DNA of 64,000 nt from Priestia endophytica DSM 13796 (GTDB lineage Bacteria > Bacillota > Bacilli > Bacillales > Bacillaceae_H): positions 262,124-326,123 of the forward strand of contig NZ_FOXX01000003.1 of NCBI RefSeq assembly GCF_900115845.1. The letters are read 5' to 3'. Of the stretch, positions 27,371 to 36,302 are shown piece after piece. The notes below the pieces were generated by a model. The model was not told the DNA's origin. It worked only from the letters and a program-made list of their open reading frames with translations, and did no database searches. The position numbers and the translations under genes are program-made. The first letter of the stretch is position 1. Every line of letters starts with the position of its first letter.

Positions 27371-28554
27371 TGGATTAGCTTTATAGCTTCTTCTATTTTC
27401 ATTACTCCCCTATTTTCATTGCCACGTTTTCTCACAGCGACAGCATTATCATTCTTTTCTTTCTCTCCGATTACAAACATATACGGAATTTTCTTCATCT
27501 CCCCTTCTCTAATCTTTAGACCTATTTTTTCAGTGCGGTCATCTATTTCAACTCTGTATCCTAATTCTTCTAGCTTTTCTTTTACCTTTTCTCCGTACTG
27601 AAGTTGAGCATCATTAATAAGTAAAATTTTCACTTGAACAGGAGCGAGCCAAAATGGAAAAGCACCGTTATAATGTTCAATTAAAATGGCCATAAAGCGT
27701 TCGATAGAACCGTAAATTGCTCTGTGAATCATAACAGGATGATAAGATTTGTTATCTTCCCCAATATATGTGCATTGAAATTTCTCAGGCATTTGAAAAT
27801 CAAGTTGAACTGTTCCACACTGCCAGCTTCGGCCTAAAGAATCTAAAATGTGAAAATCAATTTTAGGGCCGTAAAAAGCTCCATCTCCTTCATTTACGCT
27901 ATATGACACACCTTTTTCTTTGAGCACACTCTCTAATGTTTCTTCTGCTTTTTCCCACATGTCGATTTCGCCCATAAAATCTTCTGGTCTTGTTGAAAGT
28001 TCAACTTTGTATTGAAAACCAAAGTGAGTATAAAACTGATGGATCAAAGTTAAAATATCGGCTACTTCACGATGAATTCCCTCTTCTGCTACAAAGATAT
28101 GTGCGTCATCTTGTGTGAAAGAGCGTACACGTAAAAGACCATTGAGCGAGCCTGACAGCTCGTGACGATGCACAAGCCCAAGTTCTGCATAGCGAAGCGG
28201 TAGTTCACGATAACTTTTTCTTTTATGTTTAAATGTTAACACTGCTCCTGGACAGCTCATTGGCTTAATTGCATAATTTTGCTCATCAATATAAGTAAAA
28301 TACATATTTTCTCCGTAGTGGTCCCAATGTCCTGATTTTTCCCACATTTCTTGTTTCATCATAATTGGTGTTTTAATTTCTTGATAACCTGCTTTGTAAT
28401 GCTCTTTTTTCCAATAATTTTCAAGCTCATTACGTACAATCACCCCATTTGGTAAAAAGAAAGGCATCCCTGGTGCTTCTTCCATTGTTGTAAAAAGATC
28501 AAGCTCCTTTCCTAGCTTTTGGTGACTTTTTCTTTCCTTTGCTTGTTGTTCCAT
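27358..28554 (-). CDS. short threonyl-tRNA synthetase lacking TGS and editing domains
   Basis: A class II synthetase of 398 residues charging tRNA-Thr. It starts directly at the catalytic core (KLGKELDLF) and lacks the roughly 240 N-terminal residues (TGS and editing domains) of standard bacterial ThrRS of about 640 residues. The core is intact: zinc ligands Cys101 (MSCPG), His152 (QDDAHIF) and His277 (MIHRAI), motif 2 around 130-155, and the C-terminal anticodon domain from about 300. The ATG follows TAAGGAGGAATAG. A complete T-box leader precedes it, so the short form is not a truncation artefact. It is likely a starvation-induced or resistance paralogue beside a normal thrS elsewhere. Confidence 0.9.
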   Translation of the reverse strand: MEQQAKERKSHQKLGKELDLFTTMEEAPGMPFFLPNGVIVRNELENYWKKEHYKAGYQEIKTPIMMKQEMWEKSGHWDHYGENMYFTYIDEQNYAIKPMSCPGAVLTFKHKRKSYRELPLRYAELGLVHRHELSGSLNGLLRVRSFTQDDAHIFVAEEGIHREVADILTLIHQFYTHFGFQYKVELSTRPEDFMGEIDMWEKAEETLESVLKEKGVSYSVNEGDGAFYGPKIDFHILDSLGRSWQCGTVQLDFQMPEKFQCTYIGEDNKSYHPVMIHRAIYGSIERFMAILIEHYNGAFPFWLAPVQVKILLINDAQLQYGEKVKEKLEELGYRVEIDDRTEKIGLKIREGEMKKIPYMFVIGEKEKNDNAVAVRKRGNENRGVMKIEEAIKLIQEEL

Positions 28555-28575
28555 CTCTATTCCTCCTTAAAAATA

Positions 28576-28845
28576 AAAAGACCGCACTCATCCCAATACA
28601 AGGGACGAGTGCGGTCGTGGTTCCACCCTAAGTTCCATAAAGCAAAAACAGCTTTATGCTCAAAGATTTGATAACGGTTTATTCCGTTTGCAGATACTCT
28701 AACTATTTATTTCCCCGCAAAAGCTCAAAGGTGGTAAATTGTTTTTCTCTCTTAAAGGCTCTCAGCCAAAGGCCCTTTTCTCTGAAAAAGAAAGGTAAAA
28801 ACAATTCATGTCCTTTTCATCGCTAAATCATTATTCGACGTTATG
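28576..28845 (-). promoter_or_regulatory. T-box riboswitch leader of the threonyl-tRNA synthetase gene
   Basis: The conserved T-box sequence AGGGTGGAACCACG is perfect on the minus strand (28617-28630). It is followed by a terminator hairpin with GACCGCACTC arms (28579-28615) and a T-run. Stem I lies at the 5' side, where GAATTGTTTTT pairs with AAAAACAATT. The specifier is most likely ACC (threonine) at 28733-28735, next to a second ACC. Uncharged tRNA-Thr would stabilise the antiterminator and switch on the gene. Confidence 0.93.
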
Positions 28846-28853
28846 TTGTAGTG

Positions 28854-28883
28854 ATTATAGCGAACATCTTTTTAAAAAGTCAA
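28854..28883 (-). promoter_or_regulatory. SigA promoter of the T-box transcript
   Basis: On the minus strand TTGACT (28878-28883), an 18-base spacer and a perfect TATAAT (28854-28859) stand just upstream of the T-box leader. Confidence 0.8.
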
Positions 28884-29286
28884 GTTTTTTTAGAATCAAT
28901 CACATCTTTTTTATAAAGAAATGAGTTTCATTACAACTTTCCTTTCTTATCTTACTCACTAGTTAGTATATGAAACTCCTTTTGTAATGATAAGACGCTA
29001 TCACCATCTAGGAAAAAATATTCAAATGTTCCACTCCTCAAAAAAGGATTTTATGGTACAATATGTCTAAAATGCTAAGAAACGCTATTATATATTTTTT
29101 TAGAAGGCGTAATTATGACTTCTTATTTCTTTATCGTCTTCTCTTCTTGAAAAATTTCTGTTCCCCTATTTTCTGCTGTTCTTTTTCCTAGTATATTTTA
29201 TGTTGTTCTCTTCAAAAAGCAAGCTAAAAAATAAAAAAAACAAACTATATATTCATAAAAAATGAGAAAGAAATGGAGAATATAAG
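28884..29286. other. intergenic region with short inverted repeats
   Basis: No gene seen. GAGTTTCA near 28923 is complementary to TGAAACTC near 28971, and CATTACAA to TTGTAATG nearby, so some transcript folding is possible. The last 60 bases are A-rich and lead to the ribosome binding site of the next gene. Confidence 0.4.
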
Positions 29287-29799
29287 ATGGCAACTATTTC
29301 ATTAGCTGAAGCTGTAAAATTAAAAAGCGTTCTATCTTCACGTATTCATGAACTAGAGGAAGAAATGGATCGTGTCGCTTTTGTAGAAATTGAAAAAGAT
29401 CAAAAACCACCTAAACAATCTCGTACGCTAGAACATGTTGAAAATGATGTAGAAGAAGTAAGAAGAGATTTACGTTTGCTTGATCGCCTTATGTATGAGG
29501 CAAATGTACAAAATGAAGTTATGTTTGATGAAACTCCACTTACAATTGTAGAAGCGATTGAGCTCGCTACTCAACTTAGAGCCAAAGCACGTAAATATAA
29601 AACATATGCTTCATCTTCTATTGAAGAATACCAATACTATGGAGATGGAGTACAAATTGTTAAGCTCGCAATGTTTGATCCAGAGGAATATCGCCTAAAA
29701 GCTTTGGAAGCAGAAAAAAGAGCTAATCGTTTATCAAATAGCATTAATGCTAAAAATTACGCTGTTTATCTTCCATTTGATCGCGATAAATATTTTTAA
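29287..29799 (+). CDS. coiled-coil protein, possibly DIP1984-like (DUF6847)
   Basis: A 170-residue, mostly alpha-helical soluble protein rich in Glu, Lys and Arg. The N-terminal SLAEAVKLKSVLSSRIHELEEEM and the region of heptad-like repeats about 50-75 resemble the DIP1984/septicolysin-like family, whose function is not established. There is no signal peptide. ATG follows AATGGAGAATATAAG. The family call is from pattern recognition and is uncertain. A possible structured RNA follows the gene. Confidence 0.6.
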   Translation: MATISLAEAVKLKSVLSSRIHELEEEMDRVAFVEIEKDQKPPKQSRTLEHVENDVEEVRRDLRLLDRLMYEANVQNEVMFDETPLTIVEAIELATQLRAKARKYKTYASSSIEEYQYYGDGVQIVKLAMFDPEEYRLKALEAEKRANRLSNSINAKNYAVYLPFDRDKYF

Positions 29800-29800
29800 A

Positions 29801-30022
29801 CCTTGAAGCGGTGAGACTCCCTTCAAGGCATAGAAGGAGAAACCTCCCAAAATAAGTTTGGTTCATGTGATGGATTTAGCAAAACCAATGACTATTGACC
29901 AATCACACTTTTACCTTTTACAAATAACCAACTTTTGCAATTGTGGTCGATGACCGTTCCTTTTCGTTTTATCTCCTTCTATGAGAAAGAACTCCCCTTC
30001 CTTTGAAGGTGGAGTTCTTTTT
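29801..30022 (+). ncRNA. candidate structured RNA downstream of the coiled-coil gene
   Basis: A 220-base stretch with nested inverted repeats: a first hairpin CCTTGAAG/CTTCAAGG (29801-29828), a perfect 12-base stem CATAGAAGGAGA (29829-29840) with TCTCCTTCTATG (29972-29983), an inner stem near 29853-29862 with 29927-29936 (AAGTT/AACTT with one bulge), an apical stem near 29875-29907 (TGTGAT/ATCACA), and a final terminator hairpin at 29987-30017 followed by TTTTTT. The overall long stem with large internal loops recalls 6S RNA in outline. No promoter was found, so it may be a structured 3' untranslated region. Confidence 0.5.
29987..30022 (+). terminator. terminator after the structured RNA
   Basis: GAACTCC and GGAGTTC with inner CCTTC and GAAGG, followed by six T. 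Confidence 0.8.
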
Positions 30023-30043
30023 TACAAAATAGACGAGATTTTG

Positions 30044-30826
30044 TTAACGCAACACTTTAAATGTCTCTTCCCCCGTCTTAGGAGAAATCATAAATTGTAT
30101 TTTTTCATCTTCCTGCCCTTTGCCTTGGAGAATAATCGTCGCTCGATAATCACCCTGCCATATGACAAGTACATTACGTGAGGAAAGCGCATCTCCATCG
30201 TTAAAAACAGGACGTTTTATATAAACAAAGGAATGACCCCTAGCCTCTATCGTTGAGGGACCAATAAATGTTGGCTTTCCCGTCTCAAAAACTTCTATTT
30301 TATTTATATTCCTTGGAGAATGACTTTCTACAATCAGAGTTTTTTGTAAATAATATTGATGGGAATAATAGCCTGTGAAAAGAATAAACGGAAGAAAGGC
30401 GAGGATACAGAAAAAAACGAGCACTTTTCTTTTCCTATTAACTTTTGCTTGATCTTTATCTTTCCTGTCATTTCCCTCTTTAAAACGATTTTCTATGTAT
30501 TTTCTTAGCCACCATACAAGCGAGTAAATGAACCAAAAAAATAAGTATATATAAGAGAGTAGGAGCGTATACCCTAACAAAGAAGGAGCGTAAATATGAT
30601 CTATGAGTCTTCCTATCTCTATTTGCCCTTTCTCTAATACTCCTCTATCATGGCCAACCTTAATAAAGATAGCTGTTAAAACAGTCAAGAATGATGTTTT
30701 AACTCGGACTTTAAAAAAGAGTTGGGTAAGGGCTATAACAAGAGAAACCAACGGAAGAATTTGGATGAACATCATCGTTACAGCAATCGATCCAAAGTAG
30801 GCCACAGAGCTGATGTAATCTAACAT
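30044..30826 (-). CDS. membrane protein of unknown function
   Basis: A 260-residue protein not recognised. Helices are predicted at about 12-38, 82-108 and 133-155, with a long basic cytosolic loop (KEGNDRKDKDQAKVNRKRK) and a C-terminal extracytoplasmic domain of about 100 residues rich in beta strand. The start follows GGGAGGTCG. It is monocistronic and convergent with the structured RNA. No catalytic motif is visible. Confidence 0.65.
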   Translation of the reverse strand: MLDYISSVAYFGSIAVTMMFIQILPLVSLVIALTQLFFKVRVKTSFLTVLTAIFIKVGHDRGVLEKGQIEIGRLIDHIYAPSLLGYTLLLSYIYLFFWFIYSLVWWLRKYIENRFKEGNDRKDKDQAKVNRKRKVLVFFCILAFLPFILFTGYYSHQYYLQKTLIVESHSPRNINKIEVFETGKPTFIGPSTIEARGHSFVYIKRPVFNDGDALSSRNVLVIWQGDYRATIILQGKGQEDEKIQFMISPKTGEETFKVLR

Positions 30827-31167
30827 TAAAAACGACCTCCCAAAATTTATGAGCGTTGAATATGTTCCGATACTAGTTTTTTAATTTAGCTCATCACTTT
30901 GGAATAAAATAAAATGGATTTCCGTTTTTTATTAGGACAGAAATCTATATCAATCTACATCTTTATTAAAAAATAGCTTTTAGTTAATACTTAAATTTTA
31001 ACATAGTGAAATCCATTTCAACAAAGAATTTTAGGCTAGACTATCCTTTTTTGTAAATATTTTTTCATTGACAATGTATTATAAGAGCGTTATTTATATC
31101 CTTTTCAGTTGTAAAAGTAAACAGAGTTCGTTACGATAAAAGAGAACAAAGAAACGGAGTGAATATA
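30827..31167. other. divergent intergenic region with a promoter
   Basis: AT-rich and without coding signs. A promoter for the glycosyltransferase gene is visible near its end. Confidence 0.5.
31078..31106 (+). promoter_or_regulatory. candidate SigA promoter of the glycosyltransferase gene
   Basis: A perfect TTGACA (31078-31083), a 17-base spacer and TATTTA (31101-31106), 62 bases upstream of ATG 31168. Confidence 0.6.
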
Positions 31168-32364
31168 ATGGCAAATATTTTAATGGTGAATTTTCCTGCT
31201 GAAGGACACGTAAATCCTACCCTTGGTATCGTAGAAGCTTTCAAAAAGCGAGGAGATAACGTCCATTATGTTACAACCGAACGCTTTAGAACTCGTCTTG
31301 AAGGAGTCGGCGCTTCTGTACATACGCATCCTGATTTAGTAACAGGTGTCTCGATTAAACCTTTTACACCTGAAGGTCTTAACGCATTTTTAAATATTCA
31401 AGTTAAAACATGCCTTCATGTTCTTGAAATTGTTAGTACTTTAAAACAAAACATTCAATTTGACTTTGTTTTTTATGATAAATTTGGTGCTGGCGAACTT
31501 GTACGTGATTATTTGAACATTCCTGGAGTTGTATCTTCTGCATCCTTCTTAATGCCTGAAAATCGTTTAGAGGCCATCCCTCTTCATCCAAATAACGCCG
31601 CTAACTTTCTCCCTAGCGAGGAAGTTCAAAGCAATATTGATAAATTTGAGAGTGAATATGGCGTCAAACTAAAAAGCCTTCTTCAGCTGATGAACAATCA
31701 GGGAGAACTAACAGTTGTGTATACAAGTGAATTTTTCCAACCTACGAGAGAACTGTTTGACAGTACATGTCACTTTATCGGACCAAGCTTCCCTAACCGA
31801 AATGTAGAACATTCTTTTCCACTTTGGAAGCTTGAAAATGAAAAAGTGATCTATATCTCAATGGGCACTGTATTAGATGATATCGAAGGATTCTTCAACA
31901 AGTGCATTGAAGCTTTTGCAGATTTCGATGGCAAAGTGGTCATCGCAGCTGGTGAAAGAACAGACTTTTCAAAACTAAAAGAAGCTCCTGAAAACTTTCT
32001 TATTTTCAGCTATGTTCCTCAACTTGATGTTTTGAAAAAAGCAGATGTTTTTATTACACACGGAGGAATGAATAGTGTTAACGAAGGCATTCATTTCGGA
32101 GTACCGCTTGTTGTAATGCCTTTTGACAAAGATCAGCCAATGGTCGCACAGCGCCTTGTTGATCTTGAGGCAGGATATCGAATCGAAAAAGAGACGGTCA
32201 CTTCGGCTATTTTAAGAAATGCTGTCGAAGAAGTATTAAAAGATGAAAAGTATAAAAAAGGAATTGAGGCTATCAAGCGCAGTTTTGAAAAAGCCCCAGG
32301 ACCTGTTAGAGAAGCAGAAAGAATTATTGGTTATATGGAAGGAAAACTTTCTGTTTCATCCTAA
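31168..32364 (+). CDS. macrolide-type glycosyltransferase (MGT, GT1 family)
   Basis: A 398-residue GT-B glycosyltransferase like B. subtilis YjiC and YdhE, which glycosylate small molecules with UDP-glucose. The N-terminus has NFPAEGHVNPTLG with the catalytic His. The C-terminal donor-binding motif is FITHGGMNSVNEGIHFGVP with FDKDQP. ATG 31168 is chosen, with ACGGAGTGAAT upstream; a GTG three codons earlier overlaps this site. Cytosolic. Substrate unknown; such enzymes often inactivate antibiotics or flavonoids. Confidence 0.88.
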   Translation: MANILMVNFPAEGHVNPTLGIVEAFKKRGDNVHYVTTERFRTRLEGVGASVHTHPDLVTGVSIKPFTPEGLNAFLNIQVKTCLHVLEIVSTLKQNIQFDFVFYDKFGAGELVRDYLNIPGVVSSASFLMPENRLEAIPLHPNNAANFLPSEEVQSNIDKFESEYGVKLKSLLQLMNNQGELTVVYTSEFFQPTRELFDSTCHFIGPSFPNRNVEHSFPLWKLENEKVIYISMGTVLDDIEGFFNKCIEAFADFDGKVVIAAGERTDFSKLKEAPENFLIFSYVPQLDVLKKADVFITHGGMNSVNEGIHFGVPLVVMPFDKDQPMVAQRLVDLEAGYRIEKETVTSAILRNAVEEVLKDEKYKKGIEAIKRSFEKAPGPVREAERIIGYMEGKLSVSS

Positions 32365-32374
32365 AATATGCAAT

Positions 32375-32408
32375 AAAAACCTCCAATTGTTAAGCTGGAG
32401 GTTTTTTT
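32375..32408. terminator. bidirectional terminator
   Basis: AAAACCTCCA and TGGAGGTTTT with A and T flanks, shared by the glycosyltransferase and the convergent alcohol dehydrogenase gene. Confidence 0.88.
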
Positions 32409-32409
32409 A

Positions 32410-33582
32410 TTATAATGATGCGTGAAGAATAGAAAGTACGTCTTCCTTCGTCAGCTTTTTAAAGTTTCCAAATCCACCGTGTTCCATTTCACGAGCTGCA
32501 ATTTCTGCAATTTCTTCTAGTCGGTCATCGCCAATATTGTAGTCTGCTAATCGAGACGGAGCTCCTAGACTTGACCAAAATGCACTTAGCTTATCAATTC
32601 CTTCTAGTACAATTTCTTTATCTGTTTTTCCTTCTGATTCTATTTCAAACATATTTGTCATAAGACGTTTCATACGGTCTACGTCTTGATCAATCGTATG
32701 TCTCATCCAGTTCGGGAAGAGAATGGCAAGTCCACCTGCATGTGGAATATCATATACAGCAGATACCGCATGCTCAATTGTATGAGAAGCCCAATCTCCG
32801 AAGTACCCCATTTGAAGCGTACCGTTTAAAGCAATTGTGCCTGAATATAAAATCGTTTCGCGATGCTCATAGCTTTCAAGATCTTCAAGCAATTTTGGAG
32901 CTGTTTCAATAACCGTTTGCAGTACAGAATAGCACATACGGTCTTGTAGCTTTGTATTTTTGACATTGTGGAAATATTGCTCAAAAACATGACTCATCAT
33001 ATCTACCATGCCATACACTGTTTGATCACGAGGAACAGAGAACGTGTTAACAGGGTCTAAAATAGAAAACTTCGGATGCGTTACTTCGCTACCCCATACG
33101 TATTTTTCATTTGTTTCCCAGTTTGTGATAACAGAGTCTGGATTCATCTCAGAACCTGTTGCTGCTAAAGTTAGCACAGTGCCAAATGGCAATGCTTTTG
33201 TAGCTGTTACTTTTTTATTGATAATATCCCATACGTCACCATCATATGAAGCTCCTGCTGCAATCGCTTTGGTGCAGTCAATTACGCTTCCTCCCCCAAC
33301 AGCAAGCAGGAAATCAATTTTCTCATTTTGGCAAATTTCAATTCCTTTTCTTACCGTTGATAAACGTGGGTTTGGTTCTACTCCAGCAAGTTCAAATATG
33401 CTAGCTTCCGCGTCATTTAGAAGGCTAATCACTTTGTCATATAAGCCATTTCGCTTAATACTGCCGCCTCCGTAAACAAGCAAAATATTTTTTCCGTAGT
33501 TTTTTAGTTCCTCTGATAAAACGTTAAGCTGATTTTTTCCGAAAATCAATTTTGTCGGGTTATGATACGTGAAATTTTCCAT
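32410..33582 (-). CDS. iron-containing alcohol dehydrogenase (YugJ/BdhA-like)
   Basis: A 390-residue NAD(P)H-dependent alcohol dehydrogenase of the Fe-ADH family, comparable to B. subtilis YugJ/YugK and clostridial butanol dehydrogenases. [11 protein letters not shown] marks the nucleotide-binding domain. The metal-binding segment is [11 protein letters not shown] and the conserved [17 protein letters not shown] start at ATG 33582, with ATGGAGAAG at a suitable distance; the longer frame adds 11 unlikely residues. Monocistronic. Confidence 0.88.
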   Translation of the reverse strand: MENFTYHNPTKLIFGKNQLNVLSEELKNYGKNILLVYGGGSIKRNGLYDKVISLLNDAEASIFELAGVEPNPRLSTVRKGIEICQNEKIDFLLAVGGGSVIDCTKAIAAGASYDGDVWDIINKKVTATKALPFGTVLTLAATGSEMNPDSVITNWETNEKYVWGSEVTHPKFSILDPVNTFSVPRDQTVYGMVDMMSHVFEQYFHNVKNTKLQDRMCYSVLQTVIETAPKLLEDLESYEHRETILYSGTIALNGTLQMGYFGDWASHTIEHAVSAVYDIPHAGGLAILFPNWMRHTIDQDVDRMKRLMTNMFEIESEGKTDKEIVLEGIDKLSAFWSSLGAPSRLADYNIGDDRLEEIAEIAAREMEHGGFGNFKKLTKEDVLSILHASL

Positions 33583-33718
33583 ATGTATAATCTTCTCCAT
33601 TTTATAAATTTGCAAGCACTGTTATAACTTGTGCACAGGTGTGCTATTATAAACATTCTAATGCAAGAATTCAAGGAGATTGTTTACATCTTCACAAAAT
33701 TTACATAACTAAAAAATA

Positions 33719-33743
33719 AGAAGGCTATTTATGATAGCCTTCT
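33719..33743 (-). terminator. terminator after D-serine dehydratase gene
   Basis: AGAAGGCTA and TAGCCTTCT (33719-33727 and 33735-33743) followed on the minus strand by TATTTTTTAG. Confidence 0.8.
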
Positions 33744-33752
33744 CAGGTAAAA

Positions 33753-35153
33753 CTATTTATGGGTTATGATTTTGCCTTTTTCATAGTAAGAGTCCCAAAT
33801 ATCTTCTGGTACCATGCTACCTCCTGTACTCCACGCAATATGGGTTGCTTTTTCTAACTGACCGGTAACAAGATGGTTTCCCTTATTCCTATGTAAAACG
33901 ACCGGACCAGCCATTCCAGCTGCTGCAGATGGTTCTACTTTAATCGCTTCTTTATCTTTTAAGAGATGCAACAAAGAAAACAACTCATTATCTGATATTG
34001 TATACACACCACAAATTAGATGTTCTAAAAATTCTCCAATAAAACGAGAAGGCCTACCAACTGCAAGACCATCTGCCTCTGTTTGGTTATCTAATCCAAA
34101 GTCTTGTACACATATACCACTATGCTGCTTCGTCATAAGACCAAGTAACATACATGGAGAATGAGTAGGCTCAACAAAGAAACAATGAACACCCTGTCCA
34201 AATACAGTCTTCAAACCGAATGTAATACCTCCAGGAGCGCCTCCTACTCCACAAGGTAAATAAACAAAAAGCGGATTTTCTTCATTAACTGTTATATTTT
34301 TTTCCTTTAACTGCTCTTTCAATCGTAAGGCGGCAACAGCATACCCTAAAAATAGGTTTCTTGAATTTTCATCATCAACAAAATAGCTTTTCTCATCTTG
34401 AAGAGCCTGTTTTCTCCCTACTTCTACTGCTTTACTATAATCATCACTATGTTCTACCACTTTCGCACCTTTACTTCTTAATAAATCTTTTTTCCACTGT
34501 TTGGCGTCTTTAGACATATGGATAATCACATTAAATCCTAATACAGATCCCATAATTCCTATACTTAATCCTAAATTCCCTGTTGATCCACAGACAATAG
34601 AATAATTGGAAAAGAAAGATTTAAATTGATAGTGAGAAAATCTCGTATAGTCATCATCATGGTGAATCATATTATTTTTCATTGCCAAATCTTCTGCTAG
34701 TTTTAAAACTTCATAAATACCGCCTCTCGCTTTTACTGAACCTGATATGGGAAGTTTATTATCTTCCTTTAAAAACATCTGGCCATGTATAGACACGTTA
34801 TATCGGCTTTCTAGTTCTGCTTTCATAGAAACTATATTCGTTAAGGGAGATTCAATCATTCCATCCTTCTCTTCTGTTTCTGGAAACACTTTTGCAATGT
34901 ATGGAGCAAAACGTTTGAGCCGCTGTTCAGCTTCTAGAATATCCTTTTCACTTAAAGATAGATTCATTGTTGCTTCATCATTAATAAAATAGTCGCTATT
35001 GAGCCATAATACTTCTTTATAATCCATAATTTGTTGTACAAGGAGATTTTTTTCCAAGTCTCGGCTATATTTGTTAATGACATCTTGCTCACTCCTTTCT
35101 ACTATGAAACCATTATCGTACAAACTCTTTCTTTTTATAAGTGAATTCCTCAT
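33753..35153 (-). CDS. dsdA: D-serine dehydratase
   Basis: A PLP enzyme of the beta family that converts D-serine to pyruvate and ammonia. The PLP lysine is Lys141 in PISGSVKARGG, the glycine-rich phosphate loop is CGSTGNLGLS, and PCGVGGAPGG is a family block. The segment YKEVLWLN aligns with the usual start region, so 17-28 N-terminal residues are extra. The annotated ATG 35153 overlaps the upstream gene by 41 bases and has no good ribosome binding site. The best one (GAAAGGAGTGAG) precedes an ATG at 35083 in another frame. The true start is therefore uncertain. Last gene of the cluster. Confidence 0.9.
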   Translation of the reverse strand: MRNSLIKRKSLYDNGFIVERSEQDVINKYSRDLEKNLLVQQIMDYKEVLWLNSDYFINDEATMNLSLSEKDILEAEQRLKRFAPYIAKVFPETEEKDGMIESPLTNIVSMKAELESRYNVSIHGQMFLKEDNKLPISGSVKARGGIYEVLKLAEDLAMKNNMIHHDDDYTRFSHYQFKSFFSNYSIVCGSTGNLGLSIGIMGSVLGFNVIIHMSKDAKQWKKDLLRSKGAKVVEHSDDYSKAVEVGRKQALQDEKSYFVDDENSRNLFLGYAVAALRLKEQLKEKNITVNEENPLFVYLPCGVGGAPGGITFGLKTVFGQGVHCFFVEPTHSPCMLLGLMTKQHSGICVQDFGLDNQTEADGLAVGRPSRFIGEFLEHLICGVYTISDNELFSLLHLLKDKEAIKVEPSAAAGMAGPVVLHRNKGNHLVTGQLEKATHIAWSTGGSMVPEDIWDSYYEKGKIITHK

Positions 35154-36225
35154 ACAAAGATGAAACTGGTTGAAATCCTATTCCCTCCCCTTTTGGCACT
35201 TCAATCATACTATTTTGATTAATCACAACTTCAGGAGAGACAAAGTCTTTTTCCCAGTAACGGTTTGAGGCAGGAATGTCACCTGGAAACTTAAAATTTG
35301 GTAGAGTTGCGACAGCAATATTATGAGCGCGACTAATACCTGTATCTAGCATTCCTCCACACCATACAGGAATGTTATGATCAGCACACAAGTCGTGAAT
35401 TTTTTTGGTTTCTGTTAGTCCTCCTACACGTGCTACTTTGATATTAATAGTCTTTGTACTTCCTAACTCAATAGCTTTTTTTGCATCCTCTACAGAATGA
35501 ATACTTTCGTCTAAGCAAATTCTTGTTTTCATTTCCTTTTGTAGTTTTGCATGGTCCACAATATCATCATGTGCTAAAGGTTGTTCAATCATTAATAAGT
35601 TTAAATCATCTAGCTGTTTTAGTAGCTCTATATCCTTTAAGGTATAGGCAGAATTCGCATCTGCCATTAACATAATGTTTCCAAATTGTTTACGAACCTC
35701 TTCTAAATAGGACAAATCTTGACCTGGCTTAATTTTAACTTTCACACGGCGGTACCCTTCTTCTAAGTGACCTTCTATAACGCGCAAGAGGTCATTTGTA
35801 GTTGGTTGTATTCCAATACTGACTCCTGTTTCAACTTGCGAACGCTCCCCACCTAGAGCTTTCCATAATGGCATATTATTTTCTTTAGCATACAAATCCC
35901 ATACGGCACAATCTAAGGCTGATTTTGCCATCTGATTTCGCCGGATATGAGAGAATAGTTTATTCATTTCCTCCGGATGATCAATCGTTCGCTTTTCAAA
36001 AAGAAGAGGAATCAGATAGTCTTTAAGAATATGCCAAGCAGTTTGATTTGTTTCTTCATTATAAAAAGGAAAAGGAAGAGCTGAACAGTCACCATATCCT
36101 ACATAGTTTCTAGAATAAACTTCTGCCACAATGAAATCTCTTTCTTTTATAACCGCAAAGCTAACCTTAAACGGCTTTTTCAATCTCATTTTCATTTTTC
36201 GCAAGACTACTTTTTCAATTTTCAT
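35113..36225 (-). CDS. enolase-superfamily racemase (N-succinylamino-acid racemase/OSBS type)
   Basis: A 370-residue Mg-dependent enzyme of the muconate-lactonising subgroup. Catalytic residues line up: Lys162/Lys164 (VKVKIKPG), metal ligands Asp189 (MADAN), Glu214 (IEQPL) and Asp239 (LDESI), and second catalytic Lys263 (NIKVARVGG). GMLDTGISRAHN is typical of NSAR/OSBS. There is no men cluster nearby, so racemisation of an N-acylamino acid is favoured over menaquinone synthesis; dipeptide epimerase activity is also possible. ATG 36225 follows TAGGAGGACAAAG. It lies 77 bases after the MFS gene and overlaps dsdA. Confidence 0.85.
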   Translation of the reverse strand: MKIEKVVLRKMKMRLKKPFKVSFAVIKERDFIVAEVYSRNYVGYGDCSALPFPFYNEETNQTAWHILKDYLIPLLFEKRTIDHPEEMNKLFSHIRRNQMAKSALDCAVWDLYAKENNMPLWKALGGERSQVETGVSIGIQPTTNDLLRVIEGHLEEGYRRVKVKIKPGQDLSYLEEVRKQFGNIMLMADANSAYTLKDIELLKQLDDLNLLMIEQPLAHDDIVDHAKLQKEMKTRICLDESIHSVEDAKKAIELGSTKTINIKVARVGGLTETKKIHDLCADHNIPVWCGGMLDTGISRAHNIAVATLPNFKFPGDIPASNRYWEKDFVSPEVVINQNSMIEVPKGEGIGFQPVSSLYEEFTYKKKEFVR

Positions 36226-36302
36226 CTTTGTCCTCCTAATGTTCATATCCTCTATCTGCTATTAAAAATAAACGTTTCTCGTATCGCAAAAGAAATTTAC
36301 TA

